NCBI RefSeq assembly: GCF_019320115.1
Contig: NC_089583.1
Coordinates: forward strand, 82,725,928-82,789,927
Reading direction: 5' to 3'
From: Miscanthus floridulus
Taxonomy: Eukaryota > Streptophyta > Magnoliopsida > Poales > Poaceae
Length of the DNA stretch: 64,000 bases
This document shows, in pieces, positions 1 to 10,401 of the stretch (its first letter is position 1; each line of letters starts with the position of its first letter). The notes below the pieces were generated by a model that saw only the letters and a list, made by a program, of their open reading frames with translations, searched no databases and had not been told where the DNA came from. Made by a program: the position numbers and the translations under genes.

Positions 1-2665
1 GGAGCTTCTTATGTGTCTCGATATATGGATCTACCAAGGAGGAGTTCTGTAGAACTGTGTAGTGTGCTTTATTGAAATAATCATCACCCTTACCAATATA
101 TGTTTTCTTCCCTAGTGTCCCCTTTCCACTTAGTCTCCCCTCGTGTCGTGATTCAGGAACACCAATCAGGTTAATATCGGGAATGAAGTCAACACAGAAC
201 TCAATGACCTCCTCTATTCCATAGCCCTTGGCAATGCTTCCATCTGGCTGAGCACGGTTGTGAACATATTTCTTTAGGATTCCCATAAACCTCTCAAAGG
301 GGAACATGTTGTGTAGGAACACAGGACCGAGAATAGTAATCTCCTTGACCAGATGAACTAGGAGGTGTGTCATGATATCAAAGAAGGAAGGAGGGAACAC
401 CAACTCAAAGCTGACAAGACATTGAACCACATCATTCTGTAGTTTCGCTAGATCTGTTGGATCGATTGCCTTCTGAGAAATTGCATTGAGGAATGCACAT
501 AGCTTAAAGGTGGCTAGACGTACATTTGGCGGTAGAATTCCTCTTAATGCAACTAGAAGCAATTGAGTCATGAGCACGTGGCAGTCATGGGACTTTAAGT
601 GTCCAAATTTCTTTTCTGGCACATTTATTATACCCTTTATATTCGAGGAGAATCTAGATGGTACCTTAATGCTATCTAGGCATTCAAACAAGCTGTCCTT
701 CTCTTCTTTGCTAAGAGTGTAGCTAGGAGGACTTAAGTACTGGCGTCCATCATCTGTCTTCTCTGGATGTAGGTTGTCTCATTCTTTCAAACACCGTAGG
801 TCCTGTTGTGCTTTAATTGTGTCCTTAGGCTTCCCATACATGCCCATGAAGCCTAGCAGGTTCACACAAAGATTCTTCATCAGGTGCATCACATCGATCG
901 CGCTACGGACCTCTAGGACTTGCCAATAGGGTAGCTCCCAAAATATGGACTTCTTCTTCCACATGGGTGCATGACCATTAGCATCCTTCAAAATAGGTTG
1001 GCTACCAGGTCCCTTTCCAAATATTACTTTCACATCATTGACCATATCGAGGATGTCCTCACCAGTTCGGTTGTGAGGCTTGGTCTGGTGGTCTACCTTA
1101 CCTTTAAAATGCTTGCCTTTCTTTCTTTCGGGGTGATTTGCAGGAAGAAATCATCAATGCCCAAGGTACACGACCTTGCGACACTTTTTCAAGAATATAC
1201 CTTTCATGTCACCAAAACAGTGCGTGCATGCATTATATCCCTTGTTTGATTGTCCTGAAAGATTACTTAGAGCTGGCCAATCATTGATTGTTACGAACAA
1301 CAATGCTCGTAGGTCAAAGTGCTCCTGCTTGTGCTCATCCCACACGTGTATACCTGGATTGTTCCACAAAAGTAGAAGTTCTTCAACTAGTGGCCTCAGG
1401 TACACATCGATGTCGTTGCCAGGTTGCTTTGGGCCTTGGATGAGCACCGGCATCATAATAAACTTACGCTTCATGCATAACCAGGGAGGAAGGTTGTAGA
1501 TACATAGAGTAACAGGTCAAGTGCTGTGACTACTGCTCTGCTCCCTGAAAGGATTCATACCATTCGTACTTAAAGCAAACCTTAAGTTTCTTGCGTCACT
1601 TGCAAACTCAGGGAATTCTCTATCGATTGCTCTCCACTAGGACCCATCAGCAGGGTGTCTCAACATATTGTCTACCTTACGGTCTTCTTTGTGCCATTGC
1701 AACAACTTTGCATGGTCTCTATTTCTAAAAAGATGTTTCAAGTGTGGTATTATAGGAGCATACCATATAACCTTGGCAGGGATTTTCTTCTTAGGACATT
1801 CGCCCTCAACATCACCAGGGTCATCTCACCTGATCTTATACCGCGATGTGTGACATACAGGGCATGCATCTAACTTCTCATACTCCGTGCCATGGTAGAG
1901 GATGTAGTCATTAGGACATGCATGTATCTTTTGGATTTCTAATCCTAAAGGGTAGACTACCTGTTTTGCTTTGTACGTAGTGCTGGGCAATTCGTTATCC
2001 TTCAGAAGCATCTTCTTTTGGATTTTTAGTAACTCCACGAATCCCTTGTCAGATACACCATTCTTTGCCTTCCATTACAGCAATTCCAATGTGGTACCTA
2101 ACTTTTTCTGCCCCGCATCACAAGTTGGGTATAGCAATTTCTTGTGATCCTCTAGCATGCGGTCGAACTTGATCTTCTCCTTTTCACTTTCGCATTCTCT
2201 TTGTGTGTCATAAATGGCCTGACCAAGATCGTCAACGGGCTCCTCCTCTGCCCCTACCTCTTCTTTAGCAGGCTTCTCCTCTGCCCCCACCTCTTCTTCA
2301 ACGGGCTTCTCCTTTGCCCCCACCTCTTCTTCAGCTTCTCCCATTGTAGTATCATAGAAGGCACCATATTCAGCAAAAATATCATCATCGCCCCATTGTT
2401 CTTCTTCACCTTCTTCCATTACAACACCGGTTTCTCCGTGCTTCGTCCAACAAATATAGTTTGGCATGAAACCCGACTTGAACAAGTGTGAATGAAGAGT
2501 CTTTGAGTTAGCATATTCCATCATATTCTTACATACGGCACATGGGCAGCACATGAAACCATCGCGTTTGTTTGCCTCGGCTGCATGTAACAAAGAATGC
2601 ACGCTGTCCATGAGCTCTTGGGAGCAATGATCAGCATTGTACATCCAATGCCGACTCATCTGCAT
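1..2665 (-). pseudogene. TNPD/TNP2-like CACTA transposase, broken and partial
   Basis: From the start at 2665 the reading gives a transposase-associated N-terminal domain (MSRHWMY..., with CCPCAVCKN and a tryptophan-rich NYICWTKHGE stretch), an acidic EEEVGAEEKP repeat linker, and then the tnp2 domain (ACPNDYILYHG, CPVCHTSRYK, AGCDARNLRFAL-like stretch, CTHCFGDMKG, DVMHLMKNLCVNLLGF). Near the left edge comes a DUF4218-like region (FPFERFMGILKKYVHNRAQP and a PESRHEGRLSGKGTLG-type stretch). The frame is interrupted: a TAA sits just before WKAKNGVSDKGF near 2074, where a CAA codon would fit, and further stops or frame changes occur near 1825, 1500, 1150 and 780. The enzyme would cut and rejoin element ends. 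This copy cannot give a full-length protein, although the catalytic-core segments are all still recognisable. Confidence 0.9.
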
Positions 2666-2896
2666 TACATGACATAAATACCGTATTAAAACCTAGAACA
2701 TAATTAGTTAATTATACAACATGCATACCACCATAAAAGCTATAAATTTAAGAAAGCCTTGCTACAATATAGACAATCCCAACTACCACTAAAACACTAA
2801 AGCTAAAATGCACTTTAGTAGCACAAGGATTTTGCGACCAATCCCAACTAAAACAGACAGATCCCCCATTTGTTCAACATCTTTGGGCTTCTTCGG

Positions 2897-3262
2897 CTAG
2901 ATCACTGCCTCATTAGCCGCCATATCTGCCTGTTGTGCAAGATATTTTTGCACGAGTTCAACATACTCTTCCTCCCAGTAGAAGCCTGAACATCCAATGC
3001 CATCCCACTAAAATTAAAACAGAAAATTAGAACTTTAATCACAACCATCATAAAAATAGGTATAAACTAACCATAGTCATTAAATATGATAAAATAACTC
3101 ACATTGCGATCTGGACACTTGTAGAAAATGCGACCCTTGTTGGGACCCTCCTTCACTCGGTACTCCATCACAATCTTCGTCTCATCACAACACTTGCCGC
3201 ATGCAATGAGTGGGAGGCCCGACCTAAGTCACTTTAGAAACCCATGAGAGGCCGAGGACCCG
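2897..3262 (-). pseudogene. GRF-type zinc-finger protein gene inside CACTA-1
   Basis: Two exons can be read on the minus strand. Exon 1 (3262-3103) gives LPLIACGKCCDETKIV, then EGPNKGRIFYKCPDRN. A GTGAGT donor starts at 3102 and a TTTTAG acceptor ends at 3008, an intron of 95 bases. Exon 2 (3007-2897) continues in phase with WDGIGCSGFYWEEEYVEL and stops after MAANEAVI. The C-x2-C, GPNKGR, FYKCP, GC and F-W pattern is that of the GRF zinc finger, a nucleic-acid-binding fold; such small GRF proteins accompany many grass CACTA elements. In this copy exon 1 carries a premature stop (TTTCTAAAGTGACTT, against GFPKRLRSG in the two duplicate copies) and its 5' end is cut at 3262 by a duplication junction. 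The role of the protein for the transposon is unknown to me. Confidence 0.75.
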
Positions 3263-4035
3263 TTCAACCACCAAATCTGTCAGGCCCGGCTGTTCGGGCG
3301 TATCGTCAAAAGAGAACGGATTTGCTTCCTATTGCACGGCCTTGCATTGCATCTGTCATACCAGTCGGAGGCACTAGTCCCCGGTGTGCTTCAAACCTCT
3401 ACTGGTATACCGAGACGCAGCAGGTTGACGGTGGAAGAAAGAAATGAGGAAGACGAGCGAAGTGCACAGAGACAGCAACGCAACCGCAAAACCATGACAT
3501 TTGACGCATGCAATGAGTGGGAGGCCCGGCCTAAGTCGCTTTGGAAACCCATGAGAGGCCGAGGACCCGGAAGCAGTTGCCATCTACTCTCTATACTCAT
3601 TTTTTAATGCACTATAAATTTCTTATTTTATAAACAAATAAAATTAAAAAACGCTAAAATTCTCTATATCTCTAAACAATGAAGTGTGCTATGCATACTA
3701 CAAATGAAAGGTGAATACTAGTTTTTAATAGCTACTTTAACCTTCCTTCATGTAAATATGCAAGCTTGAAGTGATTTTGAGCTTAAATTGCTTACAAATG
3801 AAAAAAAACCACAATAAAGAACCATATATATAGTGAACAAAATGAGATAAGACAATGGTGAAACATGAGAGTATGAAGTTGGTAACCTTTAGAACCGAAG
3901 AATCGACAGAGGAATCGAAGAAATCGATGGAGGAATCGAAGAATGGATGGAGAAAGAGCAAGAACAATGCTTAAATTTGAACTTAAGCTCTCGGGCGGGC
4001 TCGGGGAGGAAGAAGACGGCCAGCAGGATTTATAG
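3256..4035 (-). repeat. Direct repeat copy A (780 bp) in CACTA-1
   Basis: This block is nearly identical to 4516-5299. It holds a ~240 bp segment of unknown origin, an extra copy of the GRF first exon (about 3498-3583, ATG at 3583 on minus), and AT-rich upstream sequence ending GGATTTATAG. Its left edge GGACCCG is shared with the preceding truncated GRF exon. The overlapping reading frames of about 69 codons in it are read-through of exon 1 into the unknown segment and are not convincing proteins. Confidence 0.88.
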
Positions 4036-4515
4036 CTTAAAAACATGTTTCAATAAATAACCATCCGTACTAGTTGACCTTGCTTACGTGATCATCTCAG
4101 CGAGCATTTCTCCACCGGACGGCACCGTACTTGGTCAAGGAAGAGCTCCGATTCTACGAGGAAGGGAACACGGTCTTCCACGACCGTTGCCGCTCTCCCT
4201 CGTAGAATCAAAGCTCCTCCTTGATATCCGTTACCGCTCGGCAGAGAACATGCTCGTCGAGCTGAACACGGTCTGCAAGTTCATCTAGTACGGATTTTCT
4301 ATAATTTTCTAAATATTTTCTAAGTTTTTCATTTCATAAAAAGTTAAAATAAAATGTTTAGTCGCGGAGTCCATAGAAATGACCATATTTTGACCTAGCA
4401 ACGCATTGTCAATTGTCATTGCATTGCATTGCACCCCAGACCGGACTCCGGACAATAAAATACTATGGTCGATCGATGCCGTTCTTTGTCGTACAGTCGC
4501 ACGGCGACGGCCGAC
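4036..4515. other. Spacer between the CACTA-1 direct repeats, with a small hairpin
   Basis: This stretch has no convincing gene. It contains an imperfect inverted repeat: GATTCTACGAGG at 4150-4161 pairs with CCTCGTAGAATC at 4198-4209, and the pairing extends imperfectly outwards over GAGCTCC/GGAGCTT. A 66-codon frame covers it (4088-4288) but resembles nothing I know. Confidence 0.5.
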
Positions 4516-5299
4516 GGACCCGTTCAACCACCAAATCTGTCAGGCCCGGCTGTTCGGGCGTATCATCAAAAGAGAACGGATTTGCTTCCTATTGCACAGC
4601 CTTGCATTGCATCTGTCATACCAGTCGGAGGCACTAGTCCCCGGTGTGCTTCAAACCTCTACTGGTATACCGAGACGCAGCAGGTTGACGGTGGAAGAAA
4701 GAAATGAGGAAGACGAGTGAAGTGCACAGAGACAGCAACGCAACCGCAAAACCATGACACTTGCCGCATGCAATGAGTGGGAGGCCCGACCTAAGTCGCT
4801 TTGGAAACCCATGAGAGGCCGAGGACCCGGAAGCAGTTGCCATCTACTCTCTATACTCATTTTTTAATACACTATAAATTTCTCATTTTATAAACAAATA
4901 AAATTAAAAAAAAACTCTAAAATTCTCTATATCTCTAAACAATGAAGTGTGCTATGCATACTACAAATGAACGGTGAATACTAGTTTTTAATAGCTACTT
5001 TAACCTTCCTTCATGTAAATATGCAAGCTTGAAGTGATTTTGAGCTCAAATTGCTTACAAATGAAAAAAACCACAATAAAGAACCATATATATATAGTGA
5101 ACAAAATGAGATAAGACAATGGTGAAACATGAGAGTATGAAGTTGGTAACCTTTAGAACCGAAGAATCGACAGATGAATCAAAGAAATCGATAGAGGAAT
5201 CGAAGAATGGATGAAGAAAGAGCAAGAACACTGCTTAAATTTGAACTTAAGCTCTCGGACGGGCTCGGGGAGGAAGAAGACGGCCAGCAGGATTTATAG
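4516..5299 (-). repeat. Direct repeat copy B (784 bp) in CACTA-1
   Basis: Second copy of the block at 3256-4035, with scattered substitutions and short indels. It contains the least damaged GRF first exon: ATG at 4843 (minus), reading MATASGSSASHGFPKRLRSG and on to LPLIACGKC, after which the sequence leaves the GRF gene and enters the unknown segment. Because it lies next to the subterminal repeats and terminus, it probably keeps the original promoter-proximal position of the GRF gene. The 72 bp exon core occurs three times: 3191-3262, 3498-3569 and 4758-4829. Confidence 0.88.
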
Positions 5300-5562
5300 G
5301 GGGACCTTTAGTCCCGGTTGGTGGATCCAACCGGGACTAAAGGTCACTTTCTAGTCCCGGGCCACGCCACTAACCGGGACAAGAGCTTTACTCCCGGTTG
5401 GAGCCACCAACCAGGAGTAAAGGTCGACCTTTAGTCCCGGTTGATGGCTCCAACCAAAACTAAAGGTCCCCTGCCACAACGGCTACGCCGTCCCGGGCGC
5501 AATATTTCCCGGAACTAGAGCCTGGTTTAACCCTTCGATCAAAGGTCTGTTCTCTACTAGTG
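5300..5562 (-). repeat. CACTA-1 subterminal repeats and terminal inverted repeat
   Basis: Inverted and direct copies of CCTTTAGTCCCGGTTGG fill this region. The pair at 5304-5344 is a perfect hairpin of two 18 bp arms separated by 5 bases. Further variant copies follow (ACTCCCGGTTGGAGCC at about 5391, TTTAGTCCCGGTTGAT at about 5431). The terminus CTCTACTAGTG ends at 5562. In CACTA elements such subterminal units bind the element's own DNA-binding protein and define the end for transposase; that role is family knowledge, not shown here. Confidence 0.88.
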
Positions 5563-6078
5563 TTTTAATCCTGCCAGACTAGCCCCGTTGTTTATCCAAA
5601 CCTCTGAAGAACCTTGAGATCCATGCGAGTATCGTTGGAAGCAGTGATCCACGTACTGACCGTTTGGCCATCTGTCTGAACTGCTCTGAGGCTAGGGCTT
5701 GCTGTTTTTTTTTCACCGACTTGCCTTGACAGGCGTTTCATTCAGAGGAAGAGGCTTGGACCTTAGGGCTAGCTGATAGATACGTCCCACCAAATCAAAA
5801 CCAAGTGTTTAATAATTTCAACTGTACAAGTAATAGACAAGTGTGAACTGACAGATACACTGACAGATACGGCGACCGGAGCATCGTTGATCGTCCCCCC
5901 TTGCTCAAAATGTTGGCGCCACATAAAAATGTTGGCGCATGTTGCACACATTTGTTTTTGTTCACTTACACCTACTTTGATGAGCTGTACCGATTTCGTT
6001 TCCACGTGCACTGTAGCTTCTCATGGAGCGAAAGGATCTCACCGCACTACCATCTCGAATGGCAACGCGCAGGACCTC
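5563..6078. other. Gap between CACTA-1 and CACTA-2, no gene seen
   Basis: About 515 bp of mixed composition with no recognisable gene, repeat or RNA. Frames of up to 80 codons exist on both strands but lack any known motif. It ends in CTC (6076-6078), the three bases next to the CACTA-2 terminus. Confidence 0.5.
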
Positions 6079-6480
6079 CACTACCGGAAACAGTAAATAT
6101 GCCGAGTGTTTACTTATTTGCCGAGTGTAATTAATCGGACACTCGGCAAAGAGCTAATTTACCAAGTGTAGGATGTAAGACACTCGGCATACATATTACA
6201 CTCGGTAAAAAACAATATTTGCCGAGTGTAGAATATAAGACACTCGGCAACATACAATACGACACTCGGCAATAAATTAACACTCGACTAAATCGTATCA
6301 CGTGACCGGCATGTGCGACGGCCGTCTGACGGCTGTGCCGAGCGTTAGCAAAAATGCAACTTTGCCGAGTGTTTTGACAAAGCACTTGGCAAAATAATAA
6401 GTTTGCCGAGTGTTTTCATCCAGCACTCGGTAAAATTATAAGTTTGCCGAGTGTTTTTCCCCAACACTCGGCAAATACAA
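6079..6480 (+). repeat. CACTA-2 left terminus with TTTGCCGAGTGT subterminal repeats
   Basis: At least a dozen copies of TTTGCCGAGTGT, or its reverse complement ACACTCGGCAAA, lie in alternating orientation, some with single substitutions (ACCAAGTGT, CACTTGGCA). They start immediately inside CACTACCGGAAA. The density and alternation are typical of CACTA subterminal regions. A short GC-rich interruption occurs around 6300-6345. Confidence 0.9.
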
Positions 6481-6485
6481 AACTT

Positions 6486-7310
6486 ATTTTCCTCTCCTGC
6501 CCTCCAAACTTTTTCTACCATCCACATACAACATGTGTTACTACATGTTAAAATTTGGTATATTTCTGAATCCGTTTGATATATTTAATTAATTTATTGC
6601 GTTTAGAGGAATTTTTTGGTATAAGTCAAATTTGAATTGCAAGTGATTCAAATAATGGAATAAAATGAGTGGAAAAATTTTATTCATGTTATTGAGTCCA
6701 TTTTGAGGCCTTGCCCAAGAAATGAAAAGAATGTTTGAACATCTTGTTCACGAAACCCGACCACGAACGTGTGGCCGAATGATTTTTAAATTCTAAAAAA
6801 AGCAAACGAAGTCTGAAAAACATGAGATTTATCAAAGTATCATGATATCATACGTGGAGGCTATGGTAAAAAATTGAGAAGGTTTTGGACAATCTGTCAC
6901 GTACGATGTTTACAATCCGAAGTATCTTAAAAGAAGAATCGTAGCGTAGAGAATGATCTGGTAAGATTTGGATTCAAAGTGATGGTCGAATTGGGGTTTG
7001 ACTTCAGAACTTTTTGTACTAGGCAATAGAGAACATAGATTGATCCATGTGTAATTTTGGTAATTTTTTGAATCCATTCGATAATTTTAATTTGTTAAGT
7101 GCAATTATAGAATTTTAATTGTTATACATTGAATTTGAGCTACAACTGCATGAAATAATAAGTTTTTTTTCACTCCTGACCTTGAAACTTTTTCTACTCT
7201 CCACATACAACATGTGGTACTCCATGTTAAGAATTGATATATTTCTGGATCCATTTGGTAGGTACATACAACATGTTAAGACGTGGTATTGCATGAAATA
7301 ATAAGTTTGC
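6486..7310 (+). repeat. Internal degenerate direct repeats of CACTA-2
   Basis: AT-rich non-coding stretch. The segment around 6486-6580 (CTCCTGCCCTCCAAACTTTT, then CCACATACAACATGTG and TATATTTCTGAATCC) recurs in diverged form at about 7169-7260, and the segment following the first copy (6560-6650) resembles 7058-7140. The ordering suggests an old internal duplication. A lone TTTGCCGAGTGCCC unit lies at about 7305-7318. Confidence 0.6.
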
Positions 7311-7318
7311 CGAGTGCC

Positions 7319-8205
7319 CGATATATGGGCCTAGCTAGGTGCTTCTTATTTTTTGAAGGTTATTTGTTAACTAGGCCTGATTAGCATTGGAAGTTTGTGA
7401 GTGCAGTTTCCAATACGTCCTCGTAGATATCAAACTTGCACAATCACATGTCCAGGTGTGCGACTCGAAGAGAACTTTCTCGGATCAATGACCTACTCAT
7501 GGTGCTAAGTAAGTAAGTGAAGCTAGTAACATATAATTTCCTAATCACATAGCACATTCTAATTTCACAGCCTTTCACACTTTATAGTGTCACGCTGAGT
7601 CAAGAAAAATATAAACGGGCACAGGAAGAACCATTTCGAGGCTCATTATATGAAAACACATACCCCTAGAATAGTTAATAGCCAACAACAAATGCGGGTT
7701 CTACGTGATGTGGGCAATGCATTAGTACCTCAATGAGAGCACAATGGAAGGAAATAAAATGGTGTGTATGTTTCTCATTTTATGTATATCGGTTAATTCA
7801 ATAAAACACACTACTGTTTTGTCTAACACTTGTGCATGTTGATGTCATCTTGCTTCAACGATAGCGTGAGAAACTTAAAACCCCAAAAGCTATTAGACTT
7901 CGAGATCAAAGAACTACAAGACATAGCATGCATCCTTCGCCATGGATGATGTTTTGAGTAAAAGAGTATCTTTCAGGATTGATCAAGCCAAGGATAAGAG
8001 TAGTATAGATTCAGAGATGACGAAACTTCTATCAGTAGTATATAAATTTTTACTGTAACGACATATACATTGTTGTAACATTTGTAATATAAATCTTGAT
8101 GGATTTCTGATGTATGTGATGCTTTAAATATCCAGTCCAGTAATCATAGGAAATAAAAAATACATTACACAAAAATAATAAAATAAAATAATGAATAGCA
8201 TATGG
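7319..8205. other. CACTA-2 interior without a gene
   Basis: About 890 bp of AT-rich sequence between two groups of TTTGCCGAGTG motifs. Frames are short (the longest about 67 codons, minus) and carry no known domain. Nothing else is recognisable. Confidence 0.5.
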
Positions 8206-8218
8206 AAAAATCAAATCA

Positions 8219-8456
8219 GTTTGTCGAGTGCCCAATATATGGCACTCTGACAAATCTCAATTTTGCCGAGTGTCATACCTGGGACACTCGGCAAACACCT
8301 TCACGGCCCCACCGAGCAGTTCAGTTATTGAAAATGAAAAAAAAACAAAATGGGATTTGCCGAGTGCTATATCTGGGGCACTCGGCAAACCCGTTCACGG
8401 CCCCACAAAATAACAGGTGTTTGCCGAGTGCTAGATTGCGGGCACTCGGCAAACCC
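8219..8456 (+). repeat. Second, internal array of TTTGCCGAGTG repeats
   Basis: Three hairpin-like pairs, each of the form TTTGCCGAGTG, a short centre, then CACTCGGCAAA (around 8220-8247, 8264-8295 and 8356-8389, with a further pair at 8421-8454), lie 2 kb inside the element. GGCACTCGGCAAACCC is followed directly by the GC-rich leader region of the captured fragment. The array may be the edge of the ancestral subterminal region displaced by insertion of 6490-8200, or a second CACTA end. Confidence 0.75.
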
Positions 8457-8579
8457 CCTTTATAACCACCCAGCACCCACCCGGCCGCACACACGCCGCC
8501 CACACCACACCGCACACCAGCCCCGCCGCACTCGAGCACACCAGCCCCCGCCGCCTGCCCACACCACACCGCACACCAC

Positions 8580-9150
8580 ATCGGCGGCAGAGGCGCCGCT
8601 GGGCGACGTCACCAACCTCCTCCTCGTCGCTGAGTCCCCGACCCCGAGCAAGCCCAGGAGGACCGCACGCCATGCCCTCCCCGCGTCGCCCTCCGTCATC
8701 TTCGTGGTCTCCTCCGCCTGCTCCTCCTCCGCCTCGGTCACACCCGTGCCGAAGCCTTTCGCCGCCACCTCGGCCACGCCCGTGCCCAAGCCTTCCTCCG
8801 CCGCCTAGGTCTGCGTCATCACGCTCGCGCCCAAGCCTTCCTCCACTGCCTGCGTCGTCACGGCCGCGCCCAAGCCTTCCTTCGCTGCCGGTGAGTGAAG
8901 CTACGACGCCGATTTGTGCTCGATCCTGCTGCAACTGGCTGTGGTAGGCTAGTACTTCGATCCGCATTGGGCTAGGATTTCTAATCCTGCGTCCTCCTCG
9001 TTTGCAGTCCTCGAGGAGGAGCGCAGCGTGCTCAAATCACCAGCCATCTCCACAATTCACCGCAGGACCACCGAGGCTCAGGGGAGGTGGAGGAGGAACC
9101 CCGCCGCCACCAACAGCAAGGGCAAGGAACCTGTCGCTGTAATACTCGAT
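8580..9150 (+). pseudogene. Possible captured host-gene fragment with an intron, inside CACTA-2
   Basis: GC-rich sequence, unlike its AT-rich surroundings, reads on the plus strand as a leader containing APLGDVTNLL, ESPTPSKPRR and serine-rich SSACSSSASVTPVPKP repeats, with a stop near 8806. A plausible intron follows (GTGAGTG near 8891 to TTTGCAG ending at 9007), then an exon reading LEEERSVLKSPAISTIHRR and a basic stretch with SKGKEPVA. A PLxDVTNLL start, proline/serine-rich middle and basic TxxRR tail remind me of plant sororin-like chromosomal proteins, but this is recollection and weak. Several duplicated short stretches (PKPSSAA, PVPKP) suggest internal slippage. It could also simply be the 5' leader of the transposase transcript. 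Confidence 0.4.
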
Positions 9151-10028
9151 GTCTTAGTGCTTGCATTGCTTGTTGCAAAAGAGTTGTTGTGATGTCATCT
9201 CACCTAGTGCTAAATGGATGTACAAGCATAGGATGGATGTCTGTATGAGCGTGTGATGATCAACTTAATTGAGCTGAATTAATATACACACCATCATTTA
9301 GTCGACAATTGACATCATAGCATGCATCCATGATAGTCCATCTATTTCTGTCTAACCGATCGATCCAACCATTTCCTTTAGTACGTACATTTCATTTCAT
9401 TTGATTCGCTCAGTAGTATTTTCTTTGGTTTTTGAGAACATCTAGGACTCATCTCGAATTCTAGAATTAGGCCGAATCGCTGAAATCATATTGTTTCGAC
9501 AGCCTAAACTACAAATGACTGGTTCTAGTCAATTCCATCTAGAGACTAATGATTGGCATGTGAGTGGACTAGTGATGGTTAAAATTTTTATTCTTGATGA
9601 ACTTATTATTTCATATACTTTGTTCAACTGTTGCTTCAACATAGTTGACCGACAATACTCCAGGAGAGTTGCTGTGGATGGCTTTTGCTAAATTTTTATA
9701 CTGGAAGGTGTAAATAATGGTAGTGACATTTATTCTAAAGATCTATTGTTTGCTTGTGGAACAAAATTTATGGAGCGTTAGATTGTTAAAGTGTCATGTT
9801 AGTGTGGCCTGTGGTCCTGAATGGTCGTGATGTGATTGAGTCATTACCATGAGGATCTTCATTTACAATTAACACTATTATGTTAATTTGTTGCAGGAGA
9901 GTCTATTGCAAGGATCATTCCCCACCATCCTCGACTCATCACTTTGCAGGACAGCAAGGTGAGGCATCCTACACCTCTCTTTCCATATCATGTTCGTATA
10001 TCACGTAACTTAGCTAGGTGTCTCCCGT
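9151..10028. other. CACTA-2 interior, probable intron or leader
   Basis: About 880 bp, AT-rich, without a convincing gene. A 66-codon frame at 9491-9691 has no known motif. A TTTGTTGCAG acceptor-like site lies at about 9889-9898 and a short exon-like piece with GGATCATTCCCC follows. The stretch probably belongs to the 5' transcribed region of the transposase gene. Confidence 0.4.
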
Positions 10029-10310
10029 TCGAAAGAGATACGGTTGGAAATATGCAGATCTTTGCATATCTATAACCGTATCTGTTTCGAATTGTCCATA
10101 TTTTTTAGACAGCCGGAGAATGTGTAGATGGAGTTAGTTTCCATGCTCTACTCGGATCCGAGACAGAGTTTCAGCAGCATCTCCCTGTTGTTCTCCGGAT
10201 ACACAATCTCCCTGCCAGGACGTGTATTTGGAGAACAACGGGGAGGTGCTACCAAAATTCTATCTCAGATAGGAGTAGAGCATGGAAACTAACCCTATCT
10301 ACACATCCTC
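10029..10310. repeat. Two consecutive foldbacks upstream of the CACTA-2 transposase
   Basis: First foldback: CGAAAGAGATACGGTT near 10030 pairs with AACCGTATCTGTTTCG near 10072, around a loop containing the palindrome TGCAGATCTTTGCATATC. Second: GTGTAGATGGAGTTAGTTTC, continuing through CATGCTCTACTC, at about 10130 pairs with the reverse complement ending GATAGGAGTAGAGCATGG, GTTAGTTTCC-type arm, near 10268-10305; inside it CTGTTGTTCTCCGGATACAC at about 10187 pairs with GTGTATTTGGAGAACAACG at about 10223. The transcript would form long double-stranded stems just 5' of the transposase start. Confidence 0.8.
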
Positions 10311-10401
10311 GGGTGGGATTAGGACCTATCTTCACCTATTAGACAGTATAGGAGCATGTAGATGTAATTGATTTTTATATTACTTGGTGATATGTTAGAG
10401 G

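Larger units (their letters stand above)
1..5562 (-). mobile_element. CACTA-1, En/Spm-type DNA transposon (left part outside window)
   Basis: The outer end is visible at 5562. Read on the minus strand it begins CACTAGTAGAGAACAGACC, which is a CACTA-type terminus, and it is followed by subterminal inverted CCTTTAGTCCCGGTTGG units. Inside lie two minus-strand genes: a GRF zinc-finger gene near the terminus and a TNPD/TNP2-like transposase that runs off position 1. The other end and the 3 bp target duplication partner lie outside the window; the three bases next to the visible end are TTT (5563-5565). Both genes carry in-frame stops, so this copy looks non-autonomous. Family knowledge: CACTA elements make 3 bp target duplications and usually encode a TNPD-like transposase plus a second DNA-binding protein. 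Confidence 0.92.

Noticed and set aside
3374..3607. Two 69-codon minus-strand proteins repeated at 4634-4860
   Set aside because: They are GRF exon 1 reading through into the unknown duplicated segment, not complete genes.
8431..8967. Minus-strand glycine/arginine-rich frame of 178 codons
   Set aside because: A composition artefact opposite the plus-strand island with intron signals; low-complexity GRGR text and no motif.
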